The notes beneath the pieces are model-generated. The model saw only the letters and a list, made by a program, of their open reading frames with translations, was not told the origin of the DNA and did not search any database. Shown here piece after piece: positions 48,236-60,738 of a stretch of DNA of 64,000 bases. Each line of letters begins with the position of its first letter. Within the stretch, counting starts at the first letter, position 1. This stretch comes from Nautilus pompilius (Eukaryota > Mollusca > Cephalopoda > Nautilida > Nautilidae). The stretch spans positions 62,001 through 126,000 of the forward strand of contig JACATO010001025.1 in NCBI GenBank assembly GCA_018389105.1, in the 5' to 3' direction. A program made the position numbers and the translations under genes.

Positions 48236-49565
48236 GTCCGACCATTAAAATACACCTTTTATAGTCAGTAGACGACCAGCCTTTGCGGAATTCACCAATT
48301 TTTTATGTCTTCAGAGAATATAATGAACATCTTTCAGAAACGCCCTCATTCTATTTTATCTATCTGGCGTTCAGTCAATTACACTTATCCCCGAGTGCAA
48401 GTCCTAATTCTGTGGTCTCTTTTGAAATCTGCCGCCTGTCACTCGTGTTTACCGTGACAGAACCATTTGTGTTCTCCTATAAACTTCATTTTACACTGGA
48501 CACCTCGCCGGTGACCTGTCAGCATGTGTCTGGTTCACTCAGAGCCCAGTCGGTGCTTCCATGTTCGTTTTAACTAATCATTTTGTACAATTTTGAAAAC
48601 TGCAGCAAAGTTTTCTCATCCACTCTGAGGTTAATTGATTAAGAAGCTGTATTTCGCTATATTGTGTTGCATGCGCACCAACACCTGTAATTCAAACGAA
48701 ATATCATCATGCCTTACAGATAGTCATATTTTATTTAGTCATATATCAGATTTCTATAATGATATAATTAATGCAAAATACTTTTTCAAATTAGGCGAAC
48801 CACATTAGTATTAGAAAGATATATATATATATATACCTGGCCGCAGGCATTGCTTCCATATTTTTTTTACTTGCTCTGTTAGTACACCTTTGTTATAAAT
48901 ACAGTTCTTCGTGGAGGGGAGAGACCCATCCAGGCACCGTAGTTTTACAAGATTATTATTGATATTTTTTTTTTTTTGTTGTTTTCAAGTGTTGGAAAGT
49001 CTCCTCTTGATTTTCATTTGTCTAAGAAGTAGATCCAAGTTTCGTTCCAGGTTCCCATTTCCGATTTAAGTTAAACTGAACAACGTCTTTGGATGGCTAA
49101 TCAGATGAAAACAGAATTCGTAACTTAAAAAATAATTTAAAAAAAAAAAAAGAAAAGAGATCCAAACGGATAATAACTTAAACTGTTACCGGGGATTAAG
49201 ACATCTTAGATCCAAAGCGACTGTAGATTTTGGTAACTGACAAGAAAGTTCAGCTACGCTTCTATCTGGAGCCATCATCAGCTGTCGATGGGTGGTCGCG
49301 CGGAAGTGGGGAAATATCTGGCCACGCATCGTGTAACGGCTTTAAGTATTAAAATCGTGTCAGATGATGACTCATCGCTCCAACCGTTCAAAGTCACAGG
49401 TGAATATTGGGTCAGCTGAAATCACCTGGTTGGTATTATTAGAAAATCAGACGCACATCTATTAATTAAAGGTGTCCGAACATTACCAACAACTTCAAAT
49501 CTCTGTTGACGTTTTCGGAACTGGATCCGATCAGAAAGCAATCTTTCATTTGTCTTAATTTAAAG
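48236..49565. other. Non-coding; (TA)n at about 48818-48834
   Basis: A short TA run and T/A homopolymers. No gene recognised. Confidence 0.6.
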
Positions 49566-49569
49566 TCTC

Positions 49570-49625
<56 letters not shown>
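49566..49625. repeat. (CT)n microsatellite without CRE
   Basis: About 60 bp of CT with two interruptions (CGCT, CCTC). It lacks the TGACGTCA insert seen in five other CT/GA arrays. Confidence 0.97.
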
Positions 49626-50223
49626 AGATATCATGGATAGACGGCTCCTCCCGCAGAATTTCCTAGAGCGATAAAACGTGTTTCACAAAATTCCGAGTTT
49701 CCCCGACATTTCTCCATGTAACATTGCTGGGTTTTTATCTCTATAATTTGTGATCGTTTTCTAGTTTCCTTATTCTTCACACCTCTTTGGTGGTTTAATA
49801 CAATCTGGTACTTGGATTACGTGTTCTTTTAGTCGCTTATTTTGAGCTGCAGGTGGTGTCTCCAATGGTAAGTGGATCTTTCCACCATTTACAAGTTGTC
49901 TTGTAAAATAATGGACAGAAAATCTTCTTGTCAATGACTGTGTTGGCCTAGTGACCAGAGCTCAGACGGAAGATAAGGAATAATAGGGCATAAAACCGGA
50001 ATCTTGAGAGCGCATAGCACTGATCTTGAAGATACGTGAGTCCTTACACTTTCACTTGGAAGCGTACCAAAAAATCTAAAAAGCGCCTAAACTCGATCAC
50101 TTTAAATGATTCTGTGAATCTGCAATTAGTTAATAAAGAAACTCGGCATTAGCTCTAAGTTCTAGAAAGATTAGTCAGTATAACAAGATTACTTGGTTTT
50201 TAAAACTTGGTATTGCGGGAGTT
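49626..50223. other. Non-coding; may include the 5' part of the adjoining hAT copy
   Basis: No open frame recognised. The last 60 bp reads, with breaks, like the stretch that precedes the DUF4371 domain in related elements. Confidence 0.5.
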
Positions 50224-51798
50224 TTGATAAATTATTCATGCCAAATACTAGTAGTTTTTCCAAGTTTTGTTGAATTTATCTCGACCTTCGATACCATTAT
50301 AAAAGACCATAGGAGAAGAATTTCAACACATGAAATTCATAGTCATTATTTACGAAAACGTATCCAAAAACAAAATAATTCAACTTCGCTCCAACAAAAT
50401 AAAACAACAAATTTTATCAGACGCGAAGAAGTCAAACTATTGCTTGATAATAATTGATTGCACACCAGATAAAATCTACACAGAGCGGATGACAACAACT
50501 GTTCGATTTGTTGCACATGAAGACGTTGGAGATTTTGAATTTGGCGAGCACTTCTTTCTACTTACGCATCTGGCATTACTATAACAGAAGTCATTTTGGA
50601 AGTGCAAAAATCGCTGAACCATTGCTAGATGACAGTGGTAATGATGCGGTAGCGTTCAGATGGAATATGAATCGGCACTAAATCTAGTTGTCAACGATTC
50701 TGTTCAAAACTCTCCTGATGCCGTCAAATTCTTCGGCATTGTTCAAGTATGTTTGCTTTTCTTCTTCACCGCAATGCTGGGAACTTTTTAGCCAAAAAGG
50801 AAGAGGGGAAAACGTTGACATTAAAATTCTTAACTGGAACAAGATGAGAAAGTAGAATTGGCGCTGTTCGTGTTTTAGGCTATGATGCGCTTGTTTCAGT
50901 TGTGCAAGATAATGCTCTTAAAACTCAGACTGATGCCTCAGCGATTGTCAAACAGATTGTCAAACCTTCAAACTTGTTGTTACCATTATTGTAAGTAACG
51001 ATTTAAACTTCTCGAGACCTTGCCGTTAAGATGTTATAAAATTAATATGGCCCTGGAAATACAAGAATTGAAGAAAGCAGAAGCCTAACTTGTACAGTAC
51101 AGAAAAAGAGAAATTCTACGGTGTAAACTGTGATGCCAAAAAAGATGGCTAAAGATATTTAAATCGAGGCAAAATTTTCAGCCAAAACAAACATTTATAG
51201 ACGGAAGAACAAAGCTAACTTCGACTATCAGAGTCCAGACAAGATAATAACAGACGTTCGGGAAAAATCGTAAAATAAATATTTATAATATGATTCTGCA
51301 ATTAAAAGAGTGCAATTCGATGTCTGGTTTCTCTACAAGGCTGAGTGAGTCGTGAAATAATATTAAGAAGTTACATGAGTGATATCGAAATCTTGAATCA
51401 TTATTAGAGCATAAAGGGAGAAAAGATATAAATGCAATCAAACTTTTTTTTTGAGAAATCAAAGCTATTTCTGACAAGTTAAAGCTTTCCGGCATAAATA
51501 CCAACACAGGGTTTCTGGAGTACTTTGGTAAATCCGAGATGAGCAAGAAGCTTCCAAACTTTTCAGATGCACCACGCATTCTTCTGATATCGCTGATGAC
51601 AGTGGCGTCGGGGAAAGAGAAGTTCTTCGAAATTAAAAATAACTGAAAATTATTTGAGGTCAACAATGTACTCAAGAACGACCAGTTGGACTCGCGGTAA
51701 AATCTGTCGAAAGGCAACTTGCACAAGAAATTGATCTCAATGAGACAATGAAGGATACTGCTTTATTCAAATCAAGATACTTTAAATTTTTTAATTGA
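50224..51798 (+). pseudogene. hAT transposase-like (ZMYM1 / DUF4371 type) pseudogene
   Basis: Fragments in the order expected for ZMYM1-like hAT proteins, spread over three frames. About 50284-50370: FDTIIKDHRRRISTHEIHSH. About 50411-50515: ILSDAKKSNYCLIIIDCTPD then YTERMTTTVRFV, the start of the DUF4371 RNase H-like core. About 50852-50920: SRIGAVRVLGYDALVSVVQ. About 51130-51240: MAKDI and IEAKFSAKTNIYRRKNKANF. About 51604-51690: SGVGERE, then SSKLKITENYLRSTM in another frame, the hAT dimerisation motif. 51655-51798: QERPVGLAVKSVERQLAQEI to a TGA at 51796. Many stops and frameshifts lie between. Terminal inverted repeats and the usual 8-bp duplication were not found. Confidence 0.85.
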
Positions 51799-53072
51799 TG
51801 TATTTATAAATTATATAAAGTTTTTATTAATCTTATTTTGGTAGGTATAAGCACGTTTTTGTACCTTCTCTCAGGGTGCCAAATCTGCTGAAGCCAACCT
51901 TTACTTGACCCATACTCTGAACATTCAAACTGTCTTCTCCACTGGCTTTGAACATATACTTGTTGGTGGGGTCTGACCCTTGGCGAAACGAATGGTGAGA
52001 CATCATTTGGCCCACAGAATGGCATTGAGCTATTGTAACGAATTCAGCATGAGTTCTCCGGCGATTTTACAAAGCTAAGGAATTTACGCTATTTAGAATG
52101 GATGAAAAAACGGAGCCCACCTGTTTGAAAGGAAATCTAATAAAGGTAACTGAAGACTTCAAGAGCTTTCAATGTGTAAAAACATTTTTTCAGTTATCAA
52201 TAAATTGAAAGAAAACGCAATTAAAGAACATAATTAAAAGATAACAAGACAGTCTTGATACTGGAACATATGCTTTTTCCAACAGGGTGGAATAACTGTC
52301 AGTAGTGATAATAATACTAAGATGTCTAAAATAAGCAATGCCAAACATTATTCATTTTGTTTGTTTTTAACGTAGGTATGAATCGGAACCCTGTCTGCCT
52401 TTTTGTATACGGTGAACTTAAATAACGGTATTACAAATTAAATGCATGGTTTTTCTTGCGAATTAGGAATAGTTTAAGAATCCGCCGCAAACAGCTTTCT
52501 GAAATCGTCTTTACAAAGAGGCGCTTACGGCCGGATCTGTCGAAATGGAATTGCGATTGTAAGATTCTTGTAAATGTCGGAGACCGGCAGGTGAGAAGCA
52601 GAGTTTGAATATAATGGACGGAGGGAGCTGTTCCTCTGCTTTTCACTACTACCTGTAATTTAAAAAAAAAAACACAAAAAATCATTCATAATAAAATAAA
52701 TATCACGGGGGGGTGATTGTCTGCGATTGTGTTTATGGCTGTTTTTGTGTGTTCATGTATATTTACGATTGTTTGTGTGCTTGTGGGAAGGTTCTTTTTC
52801 TTTCATCGCATCCACACATTTAAAAAACTCGTTATTCGTTTTTTTTTAAAAATCACTCACTTGTTTACCTGTTTATGGTCCGTTAATTTTATTTATTTAT
52901 GAGGCCGATGCTTGAAGGTTATCTCAGTGTTCCACTTCTGCTACTAACAGTGATACGAACAGTGCCCCAGTGCTATGCAGATTCTTCGTAAACGGTACAT
53001 CACAAACCTACTTTTCGCTGTAGTCTTAACGTCAAGGGGAAAAAAAACAACAACAACAAAAGACAACAGGTG
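51799..53072. other. Non-coding, nothing recognised
   Basis: Minus frames of 60-84 codons lie at 51804-52025 and 52431-52685. I recognise no domain in either. The first could be a fragment of another mobile protein, but there is no basis for a call. Confidence 0.5.
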
Positions 53073-53356
53073 TCCGCTGGCCCAGTAGTAACAGTAGTAA
53101 GTTTCCCAGAAGGTAATTAAAAAAAATAAAAAAAATTTTATTATTATTATTTATTTCTGTTTCACCTCTGCAGTATTCAAAATGTTGAATTTAAATAAAG
53201 CTAAATCGTAAAGGGGTCCGCTGGCCCAGTAGTAACAGTAGTAAGTTTCCCAGAAGGTAATTAAAAAAAAAAAAAAATTATTATTATTATTTATTTCTGT
53301 TTCACCTCTGCAGCATTCAAAATGTTGAATTTAAATAAAGCTAAATCGTAAAGGGG
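53073..53356 (+). repeat. Tandem duplication of a 144-bp segment
   Basis: The segment beginning TCCGCTGGCCCAGTAGTAAC at 53073 is repeated at 53217. Copies are 144 and 140 bp, and differ only in the length of an A/T run and one base (GCAGTATTC versus GCAGCATTC). Both end CTAAATCGTAAAGGGG. Confidence 0.97.
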
Positions 53357-53611
53357 AGATCGGGAGGAGGGCGGGGGGTTACAAGACGCCGTTTAGTGCG
53401 GAATATCTGAAAGCAAATTTCACCGCGATCGATTTATACCACGATATATATATATATCTACTGATGAGTGTCCCTGATAACCCACAACTTTCTACCTGAA
53501 TGTCTGACATGCCTGGCGACCTTGATAACAGGTAATGAAAACTGTCAAGACACCTCCCTACCGGAAGCCATTTTGATAAGGACTTGGTCATACCTGTATT
53601 ATTTCATGTGT
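53357..53611. other. Non-coding; short (TA)n at about 53443-53458
   Basis: No gene recognised. Confidence 0.6.
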
Positions 53612-53629
53612 TCATCATCATCATCATCA

Positions 53630-53660
<31 letters not shown>

Positions 53661-53661
53661 A
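53612..53661. repeat. (CAT)n-(TTA)n microsatellite
   Basis: About six CAT units followed by about ten TTA units. Confidence 0.97.
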
Positions 53662-53879
53662 CAGAGGGTATACGCTATGATGACCAGTAGTTGGAATCGA
53701 TTCCAAGTCGAACAGAAAATAAAGAAAAAAAATTCCCTTCCAGTTTATTTAGGGTAACGAAAGTGCTTAATCATATATACGCAGTTACTTAAAGCATTTA
53801 CTTCCCTAAATCGATATTTCAGCCTTTAAAGCGACATTCCTTTAGTTTTTTCTTCCTGCTTCTCCTCAATACCTGGATG

Positions 53880-54713
53880 ATAATGAGAGCAAAGCGGAAG
53901 GCGGAGCTCTCTCCTTAGTAAAATGCAAAAGTCAGAGGTTACGTCAAAACGAGGCTCCGTCCGACATGGAGCTTTCAAATGTTTTGGCGGTTGATGCTGT
54001 TGCGTGTTAGGAAATTTTCTCTGGAATGGCTTTACGATAGCGGAATCGGAGCGGCGGGTGGGGGTCGGAGAGACGGACAGGAACCCGGAGGGATCGATGC
54101 GGCGATCGGAGCGACCATCGACGAGCTAGAGGCGAGGAAGCGTCAAACTGCCCCCCCGTCACCGGTCGGCTTCGCTGCTGCCTGGACGTTGGTGGTAAAT
54201 ATGTCAGCGGTGGCGGCCGACTGTTGCCGCCGCCTGCTGCTGCTGGATCGAGTCGTGGTGGGGACCGCGGATTTCCCACGTACAGCGTGCGATGGATCGC
54301 CGATGTAAGGCGACCAACCGTCGTCCGTCCGTCCCGCCGGCACCTGGGTGTACGCGAGATCGCCGACAAGCCCCCGCTAGCATCTATCATCAGTAGCGAG
54401 TAACCCCGAGTGTCGGACTGTTTCTAAAATACACACACACATACACATATACATATAATTGCTTCATTTGAGCGAGTCTTTCCGTCGGTCCGTGGTAACT
54501 GCTGTGAGACAAGCCCGGCGAGATCGAAGCTGATGGCATGCACGCGTTGCGCCGCCGCCCCCCGCCGCCGCCGCCGCCTCGGAAGTGCATCGTCAGGTGA
54601 ACCGAAAAGATCCGGCGACTCGTCGTCGGAGGGCTGCATGTGCGCGGGACTGGCTCAGCCGACGACGACCCCCCCGCCGCCAGTCGCCGACCGTTTCCGC
54701 GACTGATGGTAGA
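53880..54713 (+). promoter_or_regulatory. CpG-rich promoter / 5' UTR region of the 54.7-kb gene
   Basis: A CpG-dense stretch directly upstream of the only convincing coding exon. It includes a CRE-like TTACGTCA (53939-53946), a polypurine/polypyrimidine tract and a (CCG)n run at about 54551-54578. No TATA box at a fixed distance is evident and the transcription start cannot be placed. Open frames on both strands here reflect high GC, not coding. Confidence 0.5.
54533..54706 (+). CDS. Upstream ORF 1 (57 codons) in the putative 5' UTR
   Basis: ATG at 54533 to TGA at 54704-54706, passing through the CCG run. An internal ATG at 54638 could start a 22-codon version. A second short uORF (54538-54600, 20 codons) overlaps it in another frame. 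The stop shares bases with the next upstream ATG (TGATG). No homology is recognised. It matters only if the transcript starts upstream of 54533. Confidence 0.25.
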   Translation: MACTRCAAAPRRRRRLGSASSGEPKRSGDSSSEGCMCAGLAQPTTTPPPPVADRFRD

Positions 54714-54774
54714 ATGGCCGACCAGGAGGAGGAGGAGGACCCCACCGAAAACCTGGACCTGGCGGAGAAGATAA
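54706..54774 (+). CDS. Upstream ORF 2 overlapping the main start
   Basis: ATG at 54706-54708 (sharing TGATG with the stop of uORF 1) to TAA at 54772-54774. It is out of frame with, and runs 61 bases past, the main ATG at 54714. Such overlapping uORFs usually reduce initiation at the main start; here this is inference. Confidence 0.25.
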   Translation: MVEWPTRRRRRTPPKTWTWRRR

Positions 54775-55119
54775 GACAGCTGGAAAACGAGAAGAACGAG
54801 TTGCAGCGCCTGCGGGACCAGAAGAGGAAAACGGATCACCAGAAGCGCAACAGCGAGACGAAGGCCTTTCTGGAGAAGCGGTACAAGGAACTGAAGAAAA
54901 ATGTGCAGGAACTCAAGTCGTCCACCTGTGGAACTAGTAGAACCAGCCCTGGTAAGAGTTCCAGTAAAAGTAGCTCTGTGTCTGATATACTGAGCCTGGG
55001 GCAGAGTAAACTCAGGTACCTACAGAGAGACGTGATAGAGGCTGGACCTTCGGACTCAAACGAAAGCCAGGAAGAATCGGTGGAGGATTCCGATGAAGAT
55101 GTCATTGGTCCACTGCAGT
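54714..55119 (+). CDS. First coding exon of an unrecognised acidic coiled-coil protein (partial)
   Basis: The start is the first in-frame ATG after an in-frame TGA at 54531-54533. Its context AGAATGG has a purine at -3 and G at +4. The exon encodes 135 residues plus one base. Residues 1-13 are acidic (MADQEEEEDPTEN). Residues 14-68 are charged with heptad spacing (L16, I20, L23, L30; later L53, Y57, L60, V64, L67), predicting a helical coiled coil. Residues 69-90 are Ser/Thr-rich (SSSKSSSVSD). Then comes a possible short helix (LGQSKLRYLQRDVIEA) and an acidic Ser/Glu/Asp tail (SQEESVEDSDEDV), with several casein-kinase-2-like sites. GTGAGTAAC at 55120 is a near-perfect splice donor; reading through it gives only two more codons before TAA. 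I do not recognise the family. No signal peptide or membrane segment is seen, so a cytosolic or nuclear scaffold-type protein is plausible. The remaining exons lie beyond this window. Confidence 0.75.
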
Positions 55120-55125
55120 GTGAGT
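55120..55125 (+). other. Splice donor GTGAGT
   Basis: CTGCAGT|GTGAGTAAC matches the animal 5' splice-site consensus. The intron begins after phase 1. A second GT two bases upstream (55118) is a weaker alternative. Confidence 0.65.
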
Positions 55126-55853
55126 AACTTTTTTTGTGTGTGTTTTGCTTTAAACGTTTAATACGTAATCGAATACATTTTTTTTCTTCCAGGTGTTAGA
55201 AATTAAATATACACACTATATTCTGTTTGCCATAAAATCTTTAAGAAGTATTAATTTGAATTGAAATTATCAGTCCAAATGCACTATATCTGTACATTTG
55301 GTTAAAAGTTTAATTATCTGGCTGTATTTGTGTAAATAATGATTAGTTTACTGCAGTGGGGTGGAACTTCTAAGTTCTATACATTACGTGATGTTTTCAT
55401 TTTTACTGTAGATGGTGAATAATAGATGAAAATAATTTACTTTTTTTGTTCTTTTGTTCTGTTTTTCTTAAGGTATTCTCTCTTTTTTTTTCTTTTCTTT
55501 CGACATCTAAAAATATTAAGAGCTAAAGAAACCTAAACGATTTATCAATAACGGGGTGATATTAATTAAATAGAACCAGGTCGGAATGTCGAACCCGCTG
55601 TAAAGATATGGATTAGCAAACAAACAAGTTATTGAATAAAGGATTTATTTTAAAACGCGAGAAATGGTTTCAGAATGAGATGGATGCATTCCTGTGTTGA
55701 CCCGTCGAAATCATTTCGTCTGTTTTGTTCTCGGGGAATTTACTGGGTAAGATTTTAAATAATTGTTAATGATATGGTCTTATTAAAATGCCGATGTGTG
55801 GAGAATGTTCTGCTCGTTTTGTTGGAAATCTTGCCATCTATAAAACAACAACG

Positions 55854-55854
<1 letters not shown>

Positions 55855-55889
<35 letters not shown>
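55855..55889. repeat. (TAA)n microsatellite
   Basis: About 11 units followed by GTGGTGGTGG. Confidence 0.97.
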
Positions 55890-56332
55890 GTGGTGGTGGT
55901 GGGAGGGTGAATTACTCATACTCTCTGCTGCATTAATTGCCCGATTGTATGTAATCAGCCATGCACGAGGGTTTTGTTTTAAAAGACAAAACAAAAGTTT
56001 TTATCGTAATTAGAAACTTAGGATGTTTGGACCCCTTGTCGGTGGAGAGAGAACGGAACAGATGGTTGCGTAATGCAGTAATCAGAGAAACAAGAAGCCC
56101 TCAACAACAAATCGAAAGGTAAACTAATAGATCCCCCCCCCGATACTTGGTGGGAGGAGGGGGGGGAGGTCACTAATGTGACACAGCCTGGCGCATGCAA
56201 TGTCACTGCAATCAGTCGCGTACTTGTTCAGACATTCTTCTCCGCTGGCCACGTGATGGTTGCCAATGGCAGCCAGTGCTCTCCAATGGACATTGATAGG
56301 TTTTCTAGCCGGGGTAAGAATGGGTTTTCTGA

Positions 56333-56363
<31 letters not shown>

Positions 56364-57847
56364 TTTGTTTTTTTTTTTTTTTTGCTTTATTTATTTATAA
56401 CTGAACTGTACTTGCGGGAATGTCCATTAAGGTGTACGGTAACGATACCTACCCGCGCCACACCCCATCCCATCACAGCCGCCACCCTGCTGCGGCGAGC
56501 CTGTCCTTCAGCCCGGCTGGATATGTCAGCCCATTAGTGGGCAGTCGGCTCTGATAGCGCGGAGAGGGCGGTCTGATCGGACCCGATTCGTTCTAGATGC
56601 AGATAATCAACACTTGTACGGCGGTACCTGAAGAATTGCGTTATGTAGGTCAGTGGAACAAGGCCCCCCCCCCCCCACACACACACACCCACGAATAAAA
56701 CTGGCTGGGTGAAATCTGGATAATTCCTGGCCCCCTATGTGGACACTAAACAAGGCAGATAACTGTTATGGGAATGATTCTCAACAGCAACAAAAAGTGG
56801 AAGATTGTAAAACTTATTTTCTTTCCAGTAAAAAAATTCAGCGCATTTTTTAAAAAGAACATCTCCAGGTTTTCCCTTGAATGTCTGCGAGTATTTGTTG
56901 AGGAAGATCGCAAACTCCGTAGTTTCTTCATCAAATCAAAACTGTTAATTACTGCATTTGTTGGGCGGCTTCAGCCTACTCCACTCCCTTCTCCCCGGAG
57001 ATAAACACACATACACGACCTTTACACTTGCACCACACAAAGAGAGAAAAAAAAAAGAACAGATGGTTAACCTCTTTAACTCTTGCAGCTGAATAACTGT
57101 TGTTTTCAACTTACAGAAAAAATCATGTTCAACAAGTGTCCTTCTCCGCCTCTTAATTGCTATAACTTTTCTTGTATGTTTACCTTTTCACCTTGTTTGT
57201 GTGAGATGCTGGCAAAGTCAGAGATTCACAGATATTTTTTGCAAAACGACATTTTGGAAATGCTGACACCTGTTCATTTACCCTTTTAACTCAACTAAAA
57301 CCAGTATCTATGCGTGGTCTTGTTGATGGGGTGGGCAGTAGGAAAAATGGCAAGCTACCTCTTTACAACCTGCGTAAGATATTGAAACTACATTGCAGGT
57401 GTAGTTATTAATTATCTCCCTTTGGTGATTGATAATCAAATGAAATGAAAGAAAATAAGATTAAATTGATAAATAAGAGTAAAATAAAACCAGCAAAAAC
57501 TGTGAAGATCCAGGTTGGATGTTGAAAAATTGCAGAATTCAGTGTAAATTATTGATACTTTCATAGTATCCTGAGAATCTCATTTTTAAAAATCTGTGAG
57601 TAGGGGGGGGGTGTAATCTATTTTTTAATATAATGTATATGTTTTTGTTGTTTTTATATTATATGTTCTTAGCACATGTAAATAATTTGTTAATCTTGTA
57701 AAAATTGTTAATATCAGATGATAAAAGGTATGAACAGCTCATACTAATTGCATGAAAAGGTAAAACTGACATCATCATTTATGTAGTGCCAGTTCAGTAA
57801 TGCAGATATAAGAATTGCAGTTACAAACATCACTACTGCATAATAAG

Positions 57848-57850
<3 letters not shown>

Positions 57851-57898
<48 letters not shown>

Positions 57899-57921
57899 TA
57901 TTATTATTATTATATTATTAT
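57851..57921. repeat. (TTA)n microsatellite with slips
   Basis: TTA units with three TATATTA-type phase slips. Confidence 0.97.
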
Positions 57922-58678
57922 ATCAGTTTACTTTTGAATACTCAAAACTTATTCTAAGTAATAACTCAGGATGCCTGAAATATTGCCCCTTAAAAACACA
58001 AAAGCTTAATTTAAAAATTACTAATGCACATTCTGGTAAATATTTGGCAAAATCTGAAATGAAATACTAGTCAGAAATTTAATCTATTCAGTGTAACCAC
58101 TTTAAGAATTATGTCTGCTTACCTTGTTGTCTAACGAAGTTGCCATATTCAGATGATAATCCTTACTAGTCTTGTATATCTTACAACAGGTTAAAGATGT
58201 TTACTTAGATTTTTAGCAATTGCTTGTGATTATAACAAAGCCATTAGCACAAATGGTTTAGCTTTTTTATCTGGCAATTTATTTTCTTAAAAATAAAAAT
58301 CTTTAACATTTCTGTTGGTGGTGTTATCATTTACAGTAAGTCAGTTTTTAAGTTCTGAATGTATCTTCGTATTGTCCAGGAAAACAAAAAAAATTATTTT
58401 GAGAAAAGTGAAAACTTAATTTATGCAGAGGTGTAACAAAGGATACTGTGTGTTTCTGGAAACAGTCTTTAAAAAAAGTGAGATCAGTAAGCAGATCGTT
58501 ATTTTTACACAAATATAAGGTTCAAAACAAAATATGATTTAAGATTTGCTTTTTAACGATTTAAAAGGAATCAGATTAATAGGAAGTGTCTTTAGATCTT
58601 GTTCTATTTTTTTTTATAATTTCCATTTGTTTTGTTAGGTACATCCTTGGATTTTTATTTATTCTAAAATTATTTAAT

Positions 58679-58702
58679 TTATTATTATTATTATTATTAT
58701 TA

Positions 58703-58734
<32 letters not shown>

Positions 58735-58753
58735 TATTATTATTATTATTATT
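58679..58753. repeat. (ATT)n microsatellite with slips
   Basis: ATT units with two TATATTA slips. Confidence 0.97.
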
Positions 58754-59206
58754 TCGTATACACCCAACTTCTACAAGGTAGACAACCCTGGTAAAGGGTC
58801 ATAGTTCAGTAGCTGTTTGCTAGGAAGTGTTGCCAGTTTTTGTGCCTTGTTGGGGGCCTGGCACTGCCAACTCTGGCAGGAAATACTCAATCCTCACTAG
58901 AGCGTTTCTAGATGTGGGGAGGAGACAGGAGTATTTGAAGGGGATTTGGTGAAGAAAAGTGAAAAGCCATGCCAGGGGGGTTTCTCAAATGTAGCCAGTT
59001 GCAGAAAGTGAACTTGGGCCTGTGATCTTAGCATGCCAGTACTATAACGTCAGGACAGACATCTTTAGGAGCATGTGGCTGGTGTAAAATCGGAGCTTAT
59101 TGGAAGAAGTCATAATCTTCAGTCAGTCAGTTGGTTAAAATCATCACAGTAACAACAAACCATTTGTCTGATTGCTATACAAAAAAAAATTTGTGCAAAA
59201 CAAATT

Positions 59207-59220
59207 TTTTATTATTATTA

Positions 59221-59284
<64 letters not shown>
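59207..59284. repeat. (ATT)n microsatellite with slips
   Basis: ATT units with two TATATTA slips, like the arrays at 57.85 and 58.68 kb. Confidence 0.97.
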
Positions 59285-59286
<2 letters not shown>

Positions 59287-60738
59287 ACCTTGCTAACAAT
59301 AAATTAGGGGCTGGTACCTTAAATTAAGATCACTTGTATTTTTAGAAGTAGAAAATGTATTTTTCTGGGTCGAGTCAATTTAGGTATTGGAATTACTGTC
59401 TAATAATAGTTTTAAATGAAATTTCACAAAATAATTGCATTGGTGCTATTCTAGAAACATTCCGCTACTTAAAGATGAAGTTATTCGAAAAATTTGAGTT
59501 TTGGAAGATTCAACAGGGTATTGCATCTTTAACATTATATTCCAAACTACATGAGAACTTAGGAAATAATCTAGCTGTCATGCTCCTATCAATTCAAGAA
59601 GACAGGTATGTTTATATTAATCAGTGCTGATTAAACAAAGTTCTGTAGATAACCCAGAAGAAAATGTGTTAAGAAAAGTGTGATCACCTAAATAGCAAAT
59701 GATGGGAAACTAGCTCATATATCTGTAAAAGGTTTTGAGAAGGTCACGACACCAGAAATGTAGTAAAGGTGTCTCGGCTAACCGCATCGTTGCACCATCA
59801 CTAGCAGTGTTTTAAATGTTTATTGATTGACCATTTTTACGAAAGCAAAATCAAGAGAAAAGAAAATGCTGTGTTTCCAGTAACCTGACCAATCCTACAG
59901 CTGATTCAACTTTTTATTTAAATGTTTTTCTTCACCATTACTTAAGATATCTGAAATTCTTGTTGATCTTGTCATTTTGATATCAGCAAGATACCAAGAA
60001 TTTGGTCAGTAATCTTTGTTTTTAGCAGATAAATGATTTTTTTTTTATGACTTTCATTCTATCTAACAAATGATTGATAATAATTGATTTAGATATATTT
60101 GCACGAATCTTTTTGAGGGAGAAAGCATAGTATACCTTTGGCCTTTAGACTACTTATGTAGTAAATTCAAAACAAAATTTAAGATATAACTTGCCTAGGT
60201 TCATGATAACAATAGGCTATTCTTTCTGGTTTAATCTCAGAGTTATTGTTTCTGCTAAATATAAGTGGTGTTATATAATTATTTGTTATTAGATATGAAG
60301 AATCACATTAAAGTGCTTGGGTTAAAGATTTATGTATGAAATTTGCATTTTACCACTTAATAGTATTAGTAACAAGTTATAATCATTTTGTTAATTTACC
60401 CAAACAAAACTAGCTACGTTTGTAGGTACCACATTGCCACAAAATTAACTCAATTATCATTTCTTGGGTCAAAATTCTTTAGTGCTCTGTCAACCAGCAT
60501 ATCTCGGTGTGGATGTATGGGGGCGCTGAAGCTGTAAGCCGATTGTAATTCTTAGAATTCCGTATCAAAACCTTTGTTCTTCGGACTGCTTTAAAAGATC
60601 TTTCCACCACAGCGACACTTACTGCCGTTGTGGCCAGAACACACAACTGTGTTAATGCTCAAGTAAAATGCAGGATTTATCTAAGATAATGTAGAGGGGA
60701 TTTTGCTTGGAATTTTTTCTCTGAGGCAGACTTCCACT

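Larger units (their letters stand above)
55126..60738 (+). other. Putative first intron of the 54.7-kb gene (5' part)
   Basis: No exon is recognised. T-rich and AT-rich with several trinucleotide repeats (listed separately), a (TTG)n at about 56335-56360 and a C run at about 56666. CpG is still present to about 56.7 kb and becomes scarce from about 57 kb onwards. Confidence 0.5.

Noticed and set aside
51283..51726. 147-codon minus-strand frame
   Set aside because: It is the shadow of the plus-strand hAT pseudogene, whose motifs are recognisable on plus.
53979..54390. Overlapping long frames on both strands in the GC-rich segment
   Set aside because: Both strands are open at once because of high GC; the exon starting at 54714 is better supported.
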